The translations under genes were made by a program, and so were the position numbers. DNA of 64,000 bases from Labrenzia sp. DG1229. GTDB taxonomy: Bacteria > Pseudomonadota > Alphaproteobacteria > Rhizobiales > Stappiaceae. The DNA lies in NCBI RefSeq assembly GCF_000521215.1, contig NZ_KI928918.1, positions 16,341 through 80,340 of the forward strand, in the 5' to 3' direction. The notes under the pieces are model-generated. The model had not been told where the DNA came from and did not search any database. It worked only from the letters and a program-made list of their open reading frames with translations. Positions 17,825 through 28,936 of the stretch are shown here, in pieces; the stretch's first letter is position 1; each line of letters starts with the position of its first letter.

Positions 17825-20011
17825 TTACAAGGCCTCTTCGCGTTCGCGGCTCTTCGCCGTAACAAGCCGGCTGACAACATTTTCGATGATCATGTGTCCT
17901 GCATCCTGATCCAGTGACATGATGGACTCCGGATGGAACTGGACAGCGGCAATGGCCTCTTTCTCGTGTTCTATTGCCATGACAACACCATCCTCGGTCT
18001 CAGCTGTTACGCGAATGTCGCCGGGTAGCGTCGCGCGCCTTGCAAACAACGAATGATAGCGGCCAACGATCACTGGCGCGTTGAGGCCGTCAAAGAGCAG
18101 GGAATTCCCCGAGATGCTGATCGGTGACGGTTTGCCGTGCATTGGAATATCCAGCTGGCCGAGTTCCGCACCGAAATACTCCGAAAGCGCCTGCAATCCG
18201 AGGCAGACGCCGAAGATCGGCAACGCGCGGGCGCGGGCTCGCCCGATTGTCGCTGCGCAGTCGAAGTCCTTCGGGTTGCCGGGTCCTGGTGACAGAACAA
18301 CCAGGTCCGGATTGACGTCGTGAAAGACATGGTCGGCAACCGGCGTTCTGTAGGTAACGACGTCGGCGCCCGTTTGCCGGAAATAATTCGCAAGTGTGTG
18401 CACGAAACTGTCTTCGTGATCCACGAGCAGGATCTTCAAGCCCTCACCAGGCTTGTGGGTTTCCGTCGTTTCGGCGGAACGGGTCGCCAGGCCAGCTTCG
18501 CGAACCGCCGCTCGCATGGCTTCCGCCTTGAGTTCGGTTTCCGCTTCTTCGTCTTCCGGAACACTGTCGTAAAGCAGTGTTGCGCCTGCCCGGATCTGCG
18601 CCAGTCCGTCCTTGATGCGGACGGTCCGGAGTGTCAGGCCCGTGTTCATGTCGCCATTGAAGAGAACGGCACCGATGGCCCCGCCGTACCAGGCACGCGG
18701 TGACTTTTCGTGATCCTCGATGAACTGCATCGCCCACCGTTTCGGCGCCCCTGTCACCGTGACCGCCCAGGTATGGGAGAGGAAGGCGTCCAGCGCATCC
18801 ATGTCCTCGCGAAGAGTACCTTCGATATGATCCACCGTGTGGATCAACCGGGAATACATCTCAATCTGCCGCCGACCGATCACCTTGACCGAGCCAGGGA
18901 CACAAACCCGGCTCTTGTCGTTTCGGTCGACATCGGAACACATGGTCAGCTCCGCCTCGTCCTTTGCCGAATTCAACAGCTTGCGGATCTGCGCCTCGTC
19001 CTCGATCGCATTCTTGCCGCGCCGGATCGTGCCGGAGATCGGGCAGGTCTCCACGCGGCGGCCACCTGTGACACGCACATACATTTCCGGCGAAGCCCCG
19101 ACGAGGTACTCGTTGTTGCCGAGGTTGAAAAAGAACGAGTAGGGGGAAGGGTTGATCTGGGCAAGGCGCCTGGAAACAGCCGAGGGCGGGTTGGCACAGG
19201 GCTCATAGAATGTTTGCCCTGGAACGGTCTCGAACAGATCGCCCCGCCGGAAATAATCCTTCGCCTTTTCGACCAGTTCGGCATATTCGCCCGGTTCATG
19301 ATCTCCCCGGCCAGGGTCTTTGTTAGCCGGTGCGTAGGAACTTTGTTCGCCCGTTCGTTCGAGGTCCTTCGTGGTCTTGCCGTTCACCACAAAATCGTAT
19401 TCCAGCACATAGGCCCGTTTTCCGTGGTGATCGACAATCAGGATTTCGTCCGGGAGAAACAGAACGACATCACGCTGATTGTGAGGTCTTTCCAGCTTCT
19501 GGTCGATCGGTTCGAACTGGAAGGCCACATCATAGCCGAAGGCTCCGTAGAGGCCGAGTTGGTCATCGCCGCAGGCAAAAAGGTCCTTCAGCGCCCGAAC
19601 GATTGAAAATGTCGACGGCTGACGGGAGCGTTCCTCTTCATTGAAGAGGCGGTCCGGTTTCTTGACCGTAAGTTCAATCCTGTCATGGCCGGCATCAAAG
19701 GTTTCAACGACATCGTGTGTTCGCAAGGCCTCGGCGATTGCGGGTATGAGTACCTTGCCCCGGTCGTTCAAGGCACGTATCTCGACCTTTCGGTCGGCAG
19801 CCTCCAGAACAAGAGGGGGATTGACCAGCGCCATGTCCCAGCGGGTGTAGCGGCCGGGGTACTCGTAGGACGAAGAAAGAACCGCGCCCAGTTCGCCGTC
19901 GAGCCGGTCGATCCAATCGGACGTTCCGGTTTCGTAGTCGGAGGGGCGTGAGGTCCGAAGGATCGTAATCCCGCTTTCGGTTTCATAGGTCTGATCTGCC
20001 AGTACCGGCAT
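17825..20011 (-). CDS. trpE(G): Anthranilate synthase, fused TrpE-TrpG
   Basis: This 728-residue fusion makes anthranilate from chorismate and glutamine, the first step of tryptophan synthesis. The TrpE part (about 1-510) holds [20 protein letters not shown], the catalytic [28 protein letters not shown] and [10 protein letters not shown]. The TrpG glutaminase (about 520-720) holds [24 protein letters not shown], the nucleophile in GVCLGLQAL (Cys603) and the QFHPES pair (His693, Glu695). Such fusions are typical of Rhizobiales-like alphaproteobacteria. A Trp-codon leader and attenuator stand just upstream, so expression should follow tryptophan supply. Confidence 0.97.
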   Translation of the reverse strand: MPVLADQTYETESGITILRTSRPSDYETGTSDWIDRLDGELGAVLSSSYEYPGRYTRWDMALVNPPLVLEAADRKVEIRALNDRGKVLIPAIAEALRTHDVVETFDAGHDRIELTVKKPDRLFNEEERSRQPSTFSIVRALKDLFACGDDQLGLYGAFGYDVAFQFEPIDQKLERPHNQRDVVLFLPDEILIVDHHGKRAYVLEYDFVVNGKTTKDLERTGEQSSYAPANKDPGRGDHEPGEYAELVEKAKDYFRRGDLFETVPGQTFYEPCANPPSAVSRRLAQINPSPYSFFFNLGNNEYLVGASPEMYVRVTGGRRVETCPISGTIRRGKNAIEDEAQIRKLLNSAKDEAELTMCSDVDRNDKSRVCVPGSVKVIGRRQIEMYSRLIHTVDHIEGTLREDMDALDAFLSHTWAVTVTGAPKRWAMQFIEDHEKSPRAWYGGAIGAVLFNGDMNTGLTLRTVRIKDGLAQIRAGATLLYDSVPEDEEAETELKAEAMRAAVREAGLATRSAETTETHKPGEGLKILLVDHEDSFVHTLANYFRQTGADVVTYRTPVADHVFHDVNPDLVVLSPGPGNPKDFDCAATIGRARARALPIFGVCLGLQALSEYFGAELGQLDIPMHGKPSPISISGNSLLFDGLNAPVIVGRYHSLFARRATLPGDIRVTAETEDGVVMAIEHEKEAIAAVQFHPESIMSLDQDAGHMIIENVVSRLVTAKSREREEAL

Positions 20012-20050
20012 GGTCTTTCCGTTCCCGTTTCTGGTGGCCGTTTGCGACGT

Positions 20051-20149
20051 TGGCGGCCTCTTAATGCACCAAGGCCGCCAGCGGTATCCCGCGGCGGCCT
20101 TTGGTGAATTGCTTGATCCTTTCAGAGCATGACTGTTCGCTGGCCGCCT
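20051..20149 (-). promoter_or_regulatory. trp attenuator: four mutually complementary GC segments
   Basis: On the minus strand, after the leader peptide's Trp codons, four segments can pair in turn. Segment A (20148-20142) overlaps the trpL stop; B is at 20101-20093, C at 20080-20071 and D at 20059-20051. A:B pairs over 7 bases, B:C over 9 and C:D over 9, the usual 1:2, 2:3, 3:4 design. No clear U-run follows the C:D hairpin, unlike a normal intrinsic terminator, so the mode of termination is uncertain. Confidence 0.75.
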
Positions 20150-20195
20150 ATATCGCGCCGCGCCACCACCATACTGCTTTCTGGGTCATCTTCAT
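20148..20195 (-). CDS. trpL: trp leader peptide with three tandem Trp codons
   Basis: An open frame of 15 codons reads [15 protein letters not shown] and stops at 20148, 136 bases before trpE(G) on the same strand. Three consecutive TGG codons (20171-20163) are the hallmark of a trp leader: ribosome stalling there when charged tRNA-Trp is scarce would switch the downstream hairpins. The start may be ATG 20195 or the third codon (ATG 20189); neither has a strong ribosome site. In rhizobia the terminated leader RNA and the peptide also act in trans; whether that holds here is unknown. Confidence 0.88.
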   Translation of the reverse strand: MKMTQKAVWWWRGAI

Positions 20196-20416
20196 GAAAC
20201 GACGCATAGCTGAAGCGCGATGGGAAGGCAATGGTCTATTGTCAGTGGAGGAAAAAACAGTCGTTTTTGATCAATTTGCGGCCTTGGTCCACGCGTTATT
20301 TTCGCGAACTCTTGACCCGGGAACAAAGATGCTGTCTTGCAGTGCCTCGGCAGACATAAACGCCATGGGGAACCGGCGAGAAAACGTCGCGTTGGTCGGA
20401 CGGCATTGAGGGGCAC

Positions 20417-21817
20417 ATGGAACACTACGATCTTATCGTGATCGGCAGCGGGCCGGCGGGCCGTCGGGCGGCGATCCAGGCAGCGAAATTCGGGCGTGAC
20501 GTTCTGGTGGTGGAACGGGGCCGCAGGGTAGGCGGTGTCTCGGTTCACACCGGAACAATCCCCTCAAAAACACTGCGAGAGACAGTTCTGAACCTGACGG
20601 GATGGCGCGAGCGCGGATTTTACGGAAGCTCCTATCGTGTCAAGCAGGACCTGACCGCCGCCGATCTCAGGGCACGGCTCCACATCACGCTCAACCACGA
20701 AGTGGATGTTCTTGAACATCAGTTTTCCCGCAACAAGGTCCACACTGTCCGGGGTGAAGCACGCTTTGTCGACAGCCATATGATCGAGGTGGAAGGCGAT
20801 GCCGGAGAGATCCTGAAATACAGCGCGGACAAATTTGTCATCGCCGTCGGGACCAATCCCTTTCGTCCCGGCTATGTTCCCTTCGACGGCAAATTCGTGC
20901 TCGACAGCGATGAGATTCTCGATCTGGGCGAGATCCCACGCTCGATCGCCGTTATCGGGGCAGGGGTTATCGGCGTGGAATATGCCTCGATCTTCTCCGC
21001 TCTCGACGTTCACGTGACACTCATCGAACCCCGGGAAACGATGCTGGATTTTCTGGACAAGGAACTTGTCGCCGATTTCAACCATCAATTGCGGGACCGC
21101 GGAATCGCCATGCGCTTCGGAGCCAAGGTTGAAGCAATTGAAAAGCATGGTCCTGCGGATTGCGAGATCAAGCTGGAGGGGGGGCGGAGCGTTCGCTCCA
21201 ACGTCATCCTTTTTGCCGCCGGCCGCATGGGCGCGACACCTTCGCTCAATCTGGACAGTTGCGGGTTGTCGGTTGACCACCGTGGCCGCCTGAAGGTCGA
21301 TCCCGAAACGTTTCAGACTGAAGTTTCCCATATCTTTGCCGCCGGCGACGTAATCGGCTTTCCGAGTCTCGCCTCGACGTCGATGGAGCAGGGGCGTATC
21401 GCGTCGTGCCACGCTCTGGGCGAAGCAGCACACGATCCACCCGAGTACTTTCCATACGGAATTTACGCGGTTCCGGAAATCTCGACTGTCGGCATGACGG
21501 AAGAGGAAATCAAGGAACGCGGAATTCCATATGAGTGCGGTGTTGCAAGGTTTCGCGAAACGTCACGCGGACATATCATGGGCCTCGATACGGGCATGCT
21601 CAAGATGATCTTTTCGCTTAAGACCAGGCGGCTGCTTGGTTGCCATATTGTCGGGGAAGGGGCGACCGAACTGGTTCATATCGGTCAGGCAGTCTTGAAC
21701 CTGCGCGGCACGTTGGAATATTTTGTCGAAAACACTTTCAACTATCCGACACTCGCCGAAGCCTACAAGATTGCCGCGCTGGATGCGTGGAACCGGATGC
21801 CGCCTTTGGAAGATTAG
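20417..21817 (+). CDS. sthA: Soluble pyridine nucleotide transhydrogenase
   Basis: This 466-residue flavoprotein transfers hydride between NADPH and NAD+. It has the FAD motif DLIVIGSGPAGRRAAIQAAK and the NAD(P) motif IAVIGAGVIGVEYASIFSAL. The motif GTIPSKTLRE replaces the redox Cys pair of lipoamide dehydrogenases, which points to SthA rather than Lpd. IFAAGDVIGFPSLASTSMEQ and a C-terminal dimerisation domain (YPTLAEAYKIAALDAWNR) follow. It is cytoplasmic and balances NADPH. It is divergent from the trp leader, and 115 bases separate it from the next gene. Confidence 0.94.
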   Translation: MEHYDLIVIGSGPAGRRAAIQAAKFGRDVLVVERGRRVGGVSVHTGTIPSKTLRETVLNLTGWRERGFYGSSYRVKQDLTAADLRARLHITLNHEVDVLEHQFSRNKVHTVRGEARFVDSHMIEVEGDAGEILKYSADKFVIAVGTNPFRPGYVPFDGKFVLDSDEILDLGEIPRSIAVIGAGVIGVEYASIFSALDVHVTLIEPRETMLDFLDKELVADFNHQLRDRGIAMRFGAKVEAIEKHGPADCEIKLEGGRSVRSNVILFAAGRMGATPSLNLDSCGLSVDHRGRLKVDPETFQTEVSHIFAAGDVIGFPSLASTSMEQGRIASCHALGEAAHDPPEYFPYGIYAVPEISTVGMTEEEIKERGIPYECGVARFRETSRGHIMGLDTGMLKMIFSLKTRRLLGCHIVGEGATELVHIGQAVLNLRGTLEYFVENTFNYPTLAEAYKIAALDAWNRMPPLED

Positions 21818-21932
21818 ATTTCCGGCAAATTGCTGAAAGTGTTTCCTCTTTTGACAACATAGTTCTGGGACAACTTAGCAGATACGCTTGGCCGCGACCT
21901 GTACCTGAGTCGAATTGATGCGAAGGGCTGCC

Positions 21933-23354
21933 ATGGGCCGGACACTGCTTTTGAAGAACGCCGACATCCTTGTCACGATGGATGACGAGCGCCGTGAAAT
22001 CGAAAATGGCGGGCTCTTTGCCGAAGACGGAATGCTCACACGGGTCGGGCCCGCGGAGGAGCTGCCGAAGACCGCCGACGAAGTGATCGACGCGACCGGC
22101 CAGATCGTTCTGCCGGGTTTCGTCAACACTCACCATCACCTCAACCAGACGCTCACGCGCAATCTTCCCGCAGCGCAAAACAATAACCTCTTTCCCTGGC
22201 TTCAGGCCCATTACCGGATCTGGGCGAAGACCCACCCGGAAGCGTCCCGAAACAGCGCCCTCGTCGGTCTTGCAGAACTTGTGCTGTCGGGCTGTACCAC
22301 TGTTTTCGACCATTCCTATCTCTTTCAGAGTGGCAACAAGGTGGACTATCAGATCGAAGCGGCCCGGGATCTCGGTGTCCGTTTCCATGCAAGCCGTGGC
22401 TCGATGTCGCTGGGCGAGAGCAAGGGCGGATTGCCGCCGGACGACTGTGTTGAGGAAGAAGATGACATACTGAGGGACAGCATCCGGGTGATAGACCGCT
22501 ATCATGATGCGTCCCCGGGATCGATGACCCGGATTGTGGTTGCTCCGTGTTCGCCGTTTTCGGTGTCCGAAGACCTTTTGAGGGAAAGTGCACGCCTGGC
22601 GCGCGACAAGGGCGTCATGCTGCACACGCATCTGTGCGAGACGCTGGATGAGGAACGCTACACCCTTGAGCGTTTCGGCAAACGTCCCGTGGAGTGGATG
22701 GAAGGTCTTGACTGGACCGGCCCCGATGTCTGGTTCGCCCATGCAATCCATGTCGACGACGAGGAAATTCGCCTGTTCGCGGGCACCGGTTGCGGCGCAG
22801 CACATTGCCCATGTTCCAACATGCGGCTTGCCTCGGGTATTGCGCCGGTCAAGAAGTATATGGCGGCGGGTGTGAAGGTGGGGCTGGGTGTTGACGGCTC
22901 TGCCAGCAATGACGGGTCCAATATGCTTGGAGAAGTGCGACAGGCCATGCTGCTCGCCAGGCTGCAGCTGGGACTGATGCCGCCCGAAGGCCCCCGGAAG
23001 CATGCACTGCTGCCGCCATCACATCCGTTGCGCGCTGGTGAATGGATGACCGCGCGGGAAGCTCTGGAACTTGCCACGCGCGGCGGCGCAGCGGTGTTGG
23101 GACGGACAGACATAGGGTCTTTGGAAACAGGCAAGTGCGCAGATTTCTTCACCCTGAATCTTAACACGCTTCAATTTGCAGGCGGACTGCATGATCCCGT
23201 CGCTGCGGTCGTCTTTTGTTGCCCGCAAGGGGCTTCAACAACCGTCGTCAACGGCAAGGTCGTGGTCGATGACGGTCAGATCGTCACAATGGATATGGGC
23301 AAGGTTATCGCCGATCATAACCGGATGAGCCTCGAACTTGCAGCGGGTCACTAA
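21933..23354 (+). CDS. 8-oxoguanine deaminase-like amidohydrolase (Atz/Trz family)
   Basis: I start at ATG 21933, with AAGGG five bases upstream (473 residues); in-frame ATG 21918 and TTG 21915 are alternatives. Metal motifs are LPGFVNTHHHLNQTLTRNLP, LHTHLCET, AHAIHVDDEE and LGVDGSASNDGSNML. The cluster HCPCSNMRLASGIAP is typical of the 8-oxoguanine deaminase subgroup (product urate and ammonia), often labelled hydroxydechloroatrazine hydrolase. A guanine deaminase gene also occurs in this window at 45038-46396. Confidence 0.85.
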   Translation: MGRTLLLKNADILVTMDDERREIENGGLFAEDGMLTRVGPAEELPKTADEVIDATGQIVLPGFVNTHHHLNQTLTRNLPAAQNNNLFPWLQAHYRIWAKTHPEASRNSALVGLAELVLSGCTTVFDHSYLFQSGNKVDYQIEAARDLGVRFHASRGSMSLGESKGGLPPDDCVEEEDDILRDSIRVIDRYHDASPGSMTRIVVAPCSPFSVSEDLLRESARLARDKGVMLHTHLCETLDEERYTLERFGKRPVEWMEGLDWTGPDVWFAHAIHVDDEEIRLFAGTGCGAAHCPCSNMRLASGIAPVKKYMAAGVKVGLGVDGSASNDGSNMLGEVRQAMLLARLQLGLMPPEGPRKHALLPPSHPLRAGEWMTAREALELATRGGAAVLGRTDIGSLETGKCADFFTLNLNTLQFAGGLHDPVAAVVFCCPQGASTTVVNGKVVVDDGQIVTMDMGKVIADHNRMSLELAAGH

Positions 23355-23417
23355 CCGGACAGCTTTTTTACCGTAGCGTGGTCTCGGTTCGATCAATTGC
23401 AGTTTGGTCGATTTTGA

Positions 23418-24182
23418 TCAGCAGAGCCAGCAATTTTCCGGCAAGACAGCAGCCGTGACGGCTTGGCCGTCTCCGATCCAGCTCATGATGCCACTTTCGA
23501 CATTGACGACATTTGTAAAGCCGGCCTGCTCCGACAGGTACTGGGACAAGACCTTGCTGCGGGCTCCTGTCCGGCAGATGAGCACAACCTCATCCTCGGG
23601 ACCGGCGACAAGCTTCTGGAGCGAAGCGCCGAAATCCGGGTTAACATTGCCGTTTTCATCGAAAAAGGTCACGAGATGGCTACCGGCAACAACCCCGGTC
23701 TGTTTCCACTCGTCAGGCCTCCGGATATCGATCACGGTCGCGCCGGACGCAAGTTTTTCCTTCAGTTCGTTATTGCCGATATCGGAAAATTTCTTGCCTT
23801 TGACGTCCAGAAGCTCGATTTCGAACTTGAGCGTCGCATCGGGTGGAATGACGCCGCCGGCGCCGCGGGAGCCGTAGGCCATGTCAGGTGGAATGATCAG
23901 CTCACGCTTGCCGCCGACCTGCATACCTTCAACGCCTTTTTCCCATCCGGGAATGACACGGCGTTCACCAAGCGTGAAGGAGAAGGGTTGTCCTCGGTCC
24001 ACACTGGAATCGAACTTGGTCCCGTCCATCAGCCAGCCGGTGTAGTGAACGACGACGGTTTCGCCAACATTGGCTTCCTCGCCACTGCCTTTTTCGATAT
24101 CCCGTATCTGCAGTTCGCTTTGCGCTGCCGCGGGAAAGATCATGAATGCAGATATCAGAAGAGTGGACAGCCACTTAATCAT
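23418..24182 (-). CDS. Periplasmic FKBP-type peptidyl-prolyl isomerase fused to a rhodanese domain
   Basis: The start is ATG 24182, where a signal peptide begins (WLSTLLISAFMIFPAAA, cleavage near residue 21); the longer open frame to 24620 lacks a reason to be used. The product is 254 residues. The FKBP domain (~22-127) has VVVHYTGWLMDGTKFDSS, VIPGWEKGVEGMQVGGKREL and YGSRGAGGVIPPDATLKFEI. The rhodanese domain (~131-240) has VIDIRRPDEW and the active loop ICRTGARS with Cys203. It ends in NCWLC, another Cys pair. A periplasmic folding and thiol-sulfur or redox role is inferred. Confidence 0.88.
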   Translation of the reverse strand: MIKWLSTLLISAFMIFPAAAQSELQIRDIEKGSGEEANVGETVVVHYTGWLMDGTKFDSSVDRGQPFSFTLGERRVIPGWEKGVEGMQVGGKRELIIPPDMAYGSRGAGGVIPPDATLKFEIELLDVKGKKFSDIGNNELKEKLASGATVIDIRRPDEWKQTGVVAGSHLVTFFDENGNVNPDFGASLQKLVAGPEDEVVLICRTGARSKVLSQYLSEQAGFTNVVNVESGIMSWIGDGQAVTAAVLPENCWLC

Positions 24183-24293
24183 CACGCTTGTTCCATAAAT
24201 TGCCGGAAAGATGTTCGAAGACAGTCGGCGATCACTCGCCGGATTGCAAGTCACGCAACTTGAACGGGACATCAATTGAAAAGGAACTAATCG

Positions 24294-25335
24294 ATGATGT
24301 GGCGCTTTGGCACAATCCTTGTCGCGGTCTTTGCTGTCCATGTGACGGCTGCGGCACATGACACCCATGTTTCGGCTGCTGAGCTTGAATTGTCCTTGCC
24401 GATCGATTGCGGCTTCGGGCAGGACTGTTTTATCCAGAACTACGTCGATATTGATCCGGGACCGGACGTTCAGACCGCCATGTGCGCGCAGGCAGGCTAT
24501 GACGGTCACAAGGGAACGGATTTCCGGGTATTGAACACCAACCAGAATGCCAGCGTCATCGCCTCCGCGCCCGGCGTCGTAAAGGGTGTTCGAAACGACA
24601 TGCCGGACAGGCTCGTTCAATCAGCAGAAGATCGAAAGCGGATCGAGGGCAAGGAGTGCGGCAACGGAGTGGTGATTTCCCACGGGAACGGCTGGGAGAC
24701 CCAGTATTGCCACATGCGGCAAGGTTCCGTGATCGTTTCAAGCGGAGATCGTGTCGAGCGCGGCGATGTCCTCGGCGAGGTCGGTTTTTCCGGTTTCGCC
24801 GCCTTTCCGCATGTGCATCTTTCCTTTGAGGAAGAACGGCCAGGTTGTCGACCCGTTCCTTGGGCATCCGGAGGCCGCAGAGGATCGTCTTGCGCAGTGT
24901 GCGTCCGTTGCAGAGGCAAAAGCGGCTTACGACGGTTCGCTCTGGCAGGGTGACCTCGTTGCATTGTTGAAGGATGCCGACGGCGAGATCATTCAGACCG
25001 GGTTTGCGGACAGTGCGGTCAAGTCGATTGATCTGGAAACGGGGGCAGAAACCGAGCCCGGGGGACGGTCACCTGTTTTTGTCTTTTTCGCGCGACTGAT
25101 AAACCTGAAGAAGGGTGACCGGGTTGCGCTTCGTCTCGTCGGCCCCGAAGGCGTCATGGCGGAATCGGAAGGCGAACCGCTCGAGCGGCAAAAGGCACAA
25201 TGGGTTGCCTTTGCCGGCCGCAAGCTGAGGGGAGAGGCCTGGCCTGCCGGCGAATATGTCGGCACGGCCATGCTGATCAGAAACGAGCAGATCTTCCGGC
25301 AGGAAACGACCTTGTTCTCGCTGAGAACTCCGTAA
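24294..25335 (+). pseudogene. Exported M23-family metallopeptidase gene with a one-base frameshift
   Basis: The first frame (24294-24953) gives a signal peptide, then HKGTDF with the first His and Asp zinc ligands, GNGVVISHGNGWETQYCHM and FPHVHLSF with the HxH ligand, and then runs into nonsense. The continuation sits in the next frame (from 24829: RKNGQVVDPFLGHPEAAED, through TTLFSLRTP at 25335). One extra base near 24828 explains this. Restored length is about 346 residues. M23 enzymes cut peptidoglycan cross-bridges in the periplasm. As written, the zinc site is intact but the C-terminal domain is lost. Pseudogene or sequencing error. Confidence 0.85.
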
Positions 25336-25386
25336 ACAGTTCACGCGCGGCGATGGCCTTGCCTGAACTTGTTGGGTTGGCGGAAT

Positions 25387-27167
<1,781 letters not shown>

Positions 27168-27217
27168 TTACTATAAAATCAAATTAGGAATTAAGAGACT
27201 TAGGGTTCGTTTTTCTA

Positions 27218-28084
27218 ATGGATAAGTCCAGATTTGAGAACCTGCCGCTGGAGTGGGTGAGGGCGTTCGAGGTCGCGGCGCGTACTGGAAGTTTTACAGC
27301 CGCTGCGCAGGAAACCGGGTTGACTCAATCAGCGATCAGTCAGCGGATCGGCAAGCTCGAAAAGCGCCTGGAAACACAGTTGTTTTTGCGCCAACCGCGC
27401 AGTATTTCCCTGACGGTCGAGGGCGAGACCTGGGTTCCACACGTCCGTTCTGCCTTGGAAAGCCTGCGGGAAAGTTCCGAAGGAATATTTGGAATATCAC
27501 GCAATCGGGTGACGATCTCGGCAAGTGCATCGATCATTGAACTTTGGCTCATGCCTCGATTGTCCAGACTGTCATCTGAAATAGATGCGCAGATTTCCTT
27601 CAAGACACTTGTTCTTTCCACCGAAGTTCAGCAAGAACCCGGTGTCATTCAGATAAGATACGGGTCGGGAGATTGGCCTTACACGTATAAACTGCCACTC
27701 TACAGTGAAGTCATCGCACCCGTCGCCTCGCCGAAGCTTTTGGGAGGTTCCGCGGATTGGACGGGTCTGCCCCGGATAGCGGTCGTTGGACCTCGACCGG
27801 GCTGGAACGATTGGTCAGCCAGGTTCGGAACGCCGTCGACGCCGCTTGCCGATCTTCGCTTCGACACCTTTTTCGCAGCTCTATCTGCGGCAAGACAGGG
27901 TTTTGGGGTCACGCTTGCCTCTCTGCCACTTTGTCAGGAAGACTTGAAGACCGGACGCTTGCAACGCGTTTCATCTGAAAATCTGCCCCATCACCAGACA
28001 TACTGGTTGCTGGCGTCCAAGGAAGCAGTTTCAAGGAAACAATGGAACCTGCTGGAAAAGGGATTGAAGGCAATCGGCGACTGA
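27218..28084 (+). CDS. LysR-family regulator (GcvA-like), likely controls tmpAB
   Basis: This 288-residue protein has an N-terminal winged helix-turn-helix (EWVRAFEVAARTGSFTAAAQ, LTQSAISQRIGKLEKRL), FLRQPRSISLTVEG and a GcvA-like effector domain (YGSGDWPYTYKLPLYSEVIA; QGFGVTLASLPL). It is divergent from tmpA with only 95 bases between starts. This is the standard LysR/target layout, so it probably activates tmpAB in response to the phosphonate or a breakdown product. The upstream bases are AT-rich and lack a clear ribosome site. Confidence 0.9.
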   Translation: MDKSRFENLPLEWVRAFEVAARTGSFTAAAQETGLTQSAISQRIGKLEKRLETQLFLRQPRSISLTVEGETWVPHVRSALESLRESSEGIFGISRNRVTISASASIIELWLMPRLSRLSSEIDAQISFKTLVLSTEVQQEPGVIQIRYGSGDWPYTYKLPLYSEVIAPVASPKLLGGSADWTGLPRIAVVGPRPGWNDWSARFGTPSTPLADLRFDTFFAALSAARQGFGVTLASLPLCQEDLKTGRLQRVSSENLPHHQTYWLLASKEAVSRKQWNLLEKGLKAIGD

Positions 28085-28119
28085 AAGATCAGTGACAACG
28101 CCGCTCGTTTGTTGTGCGC

Positions 28120-28698
28120 CTATTTCCCCGCAATGGGATCGTTTGCGGTTCGGATGAGTTTCTCAAGAAGTGCAGAGAGCTGGTCTTGTTCGTTCGCCGT
28201 CAGACCTTCGACTGCACGGGCCTGCATGTCGACATACTGTGGGATCATGCGTTTGACCAGTTGCAGGCCTTTGTCGTTGACACACACGGTAAGGGCACGA
28301 CGGTCGTCGGGATGCGGGCAACGTTCAACCAGACCGGCTTTTTCCAGCTTGTCCACACGCGCAGTCATGCCGCCTGAACTCATCATCGTTGAGCGATAAA
28401 GCTCGGTCGGTGTCAGTTTGTAGGGAGGACCGGATCTGACCAATGTCGCCAGAACGTCGAATTCTCCCAGTTTCAGACCGATTTCCGCGTAGGCGGGGAC
28501 CAGGTAATCGCGATTCATCAACTGCGCCGCTTCGTTCAGGCGCCCGAGCAACACCATCGGCAGCAGTTGTTCGGCGACTTCCGGCACTTCCTTCTGCCAT
28601 TGCCGCCGCGCGCGTTCGGCCCGGTCGGTCATTAGGTCAGCTGGGTCGCCGAAAAGGTGTTTCGATGGTTTTGACCGTGTGTCGGAAGGTTTGTTCAT
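28120..28698 (-). CDS. MarR-family repressor
   Basis: This 192-residue protein has a central winged helix (GEFDVLATLVRSGPPYKLTP, TELYRSTMMSSGGMTARVDK) and the MarR wing LEKAGLVERCPHPDDRRALTV. It carries a ~50-residue charged N-terminal extension. It is divergent from an EamA-type transporter, and palindromic sites with the shared core ATCTTGA lie between the two genes. It probably represses that exporter and itself; the ligand is unknown. Confidence 0.92.
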   Translation of the reverse strand: MNKPSDTRSKPSKHLFGDPADLMTDRAERARRQWQKEVPEVAEQLLPMVLLGRLNEAAQLMNRDYLVPAYAEIGLKLGEFDVLATLVRSGPPYKLTPTELYRSTMMSSGGMTARVDKLEKAGLVERCPHPDDRRALTVCVNDKGLQLVKRMIPQYVDMQARAVEGLTANEQDQLSALLEKLIRTANDPIAGK

Positions 28699-28832
28699 AG
28701 CGTCGTCCCGGGAACGTAATGCTCTGCGTTTCTGCCAATATCAGAGGAATGAAATCCATCGACGGACAGTTCGGCGTCTCCAATGGTTTGGTGAACCGAC
28801 CTTTCCCTGTTCGATACCTGCTGTCAATATGC

Positions 28833-28871
28833 ATCAAGAATCTTGATATAAAGTATCTTGAAATAAAGATA
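28833..28871. promoter_or_regulatory. Tandem palindromic MarR operators
   Basis: A perfect palindrome, atcaaga-a-tcttgat (28833-28847), is followed by a second, tatctt-gaaata-aagata (28854-28871). Both share the core ATCTTGA, and they lie 65-104 bases before the transporter start. The symmetric ATCTTGA core is typical of MarR-family sites. Confidence 0.6.
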
Positions 28872-28936
28872 AAAAGTGATACCTATACCTCCAGGCGAAA
28901 ACCCGCTGTTGCCAAACAGATCAAAAGGACGATCAA

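Noticed and set aside
20101-20409. 102-codon plus-strand frame in the trp leader region
   Set aside because: It runs antisense to the trpL peptide and attenuator, has no motif and ends just before sthA; treated as chance.
21738-23003. 421-codon minus-strand frame opposite 8-oxoguanine deaminase
   Set aside because: Antisense shadow of a clear amidohydrolase gene.
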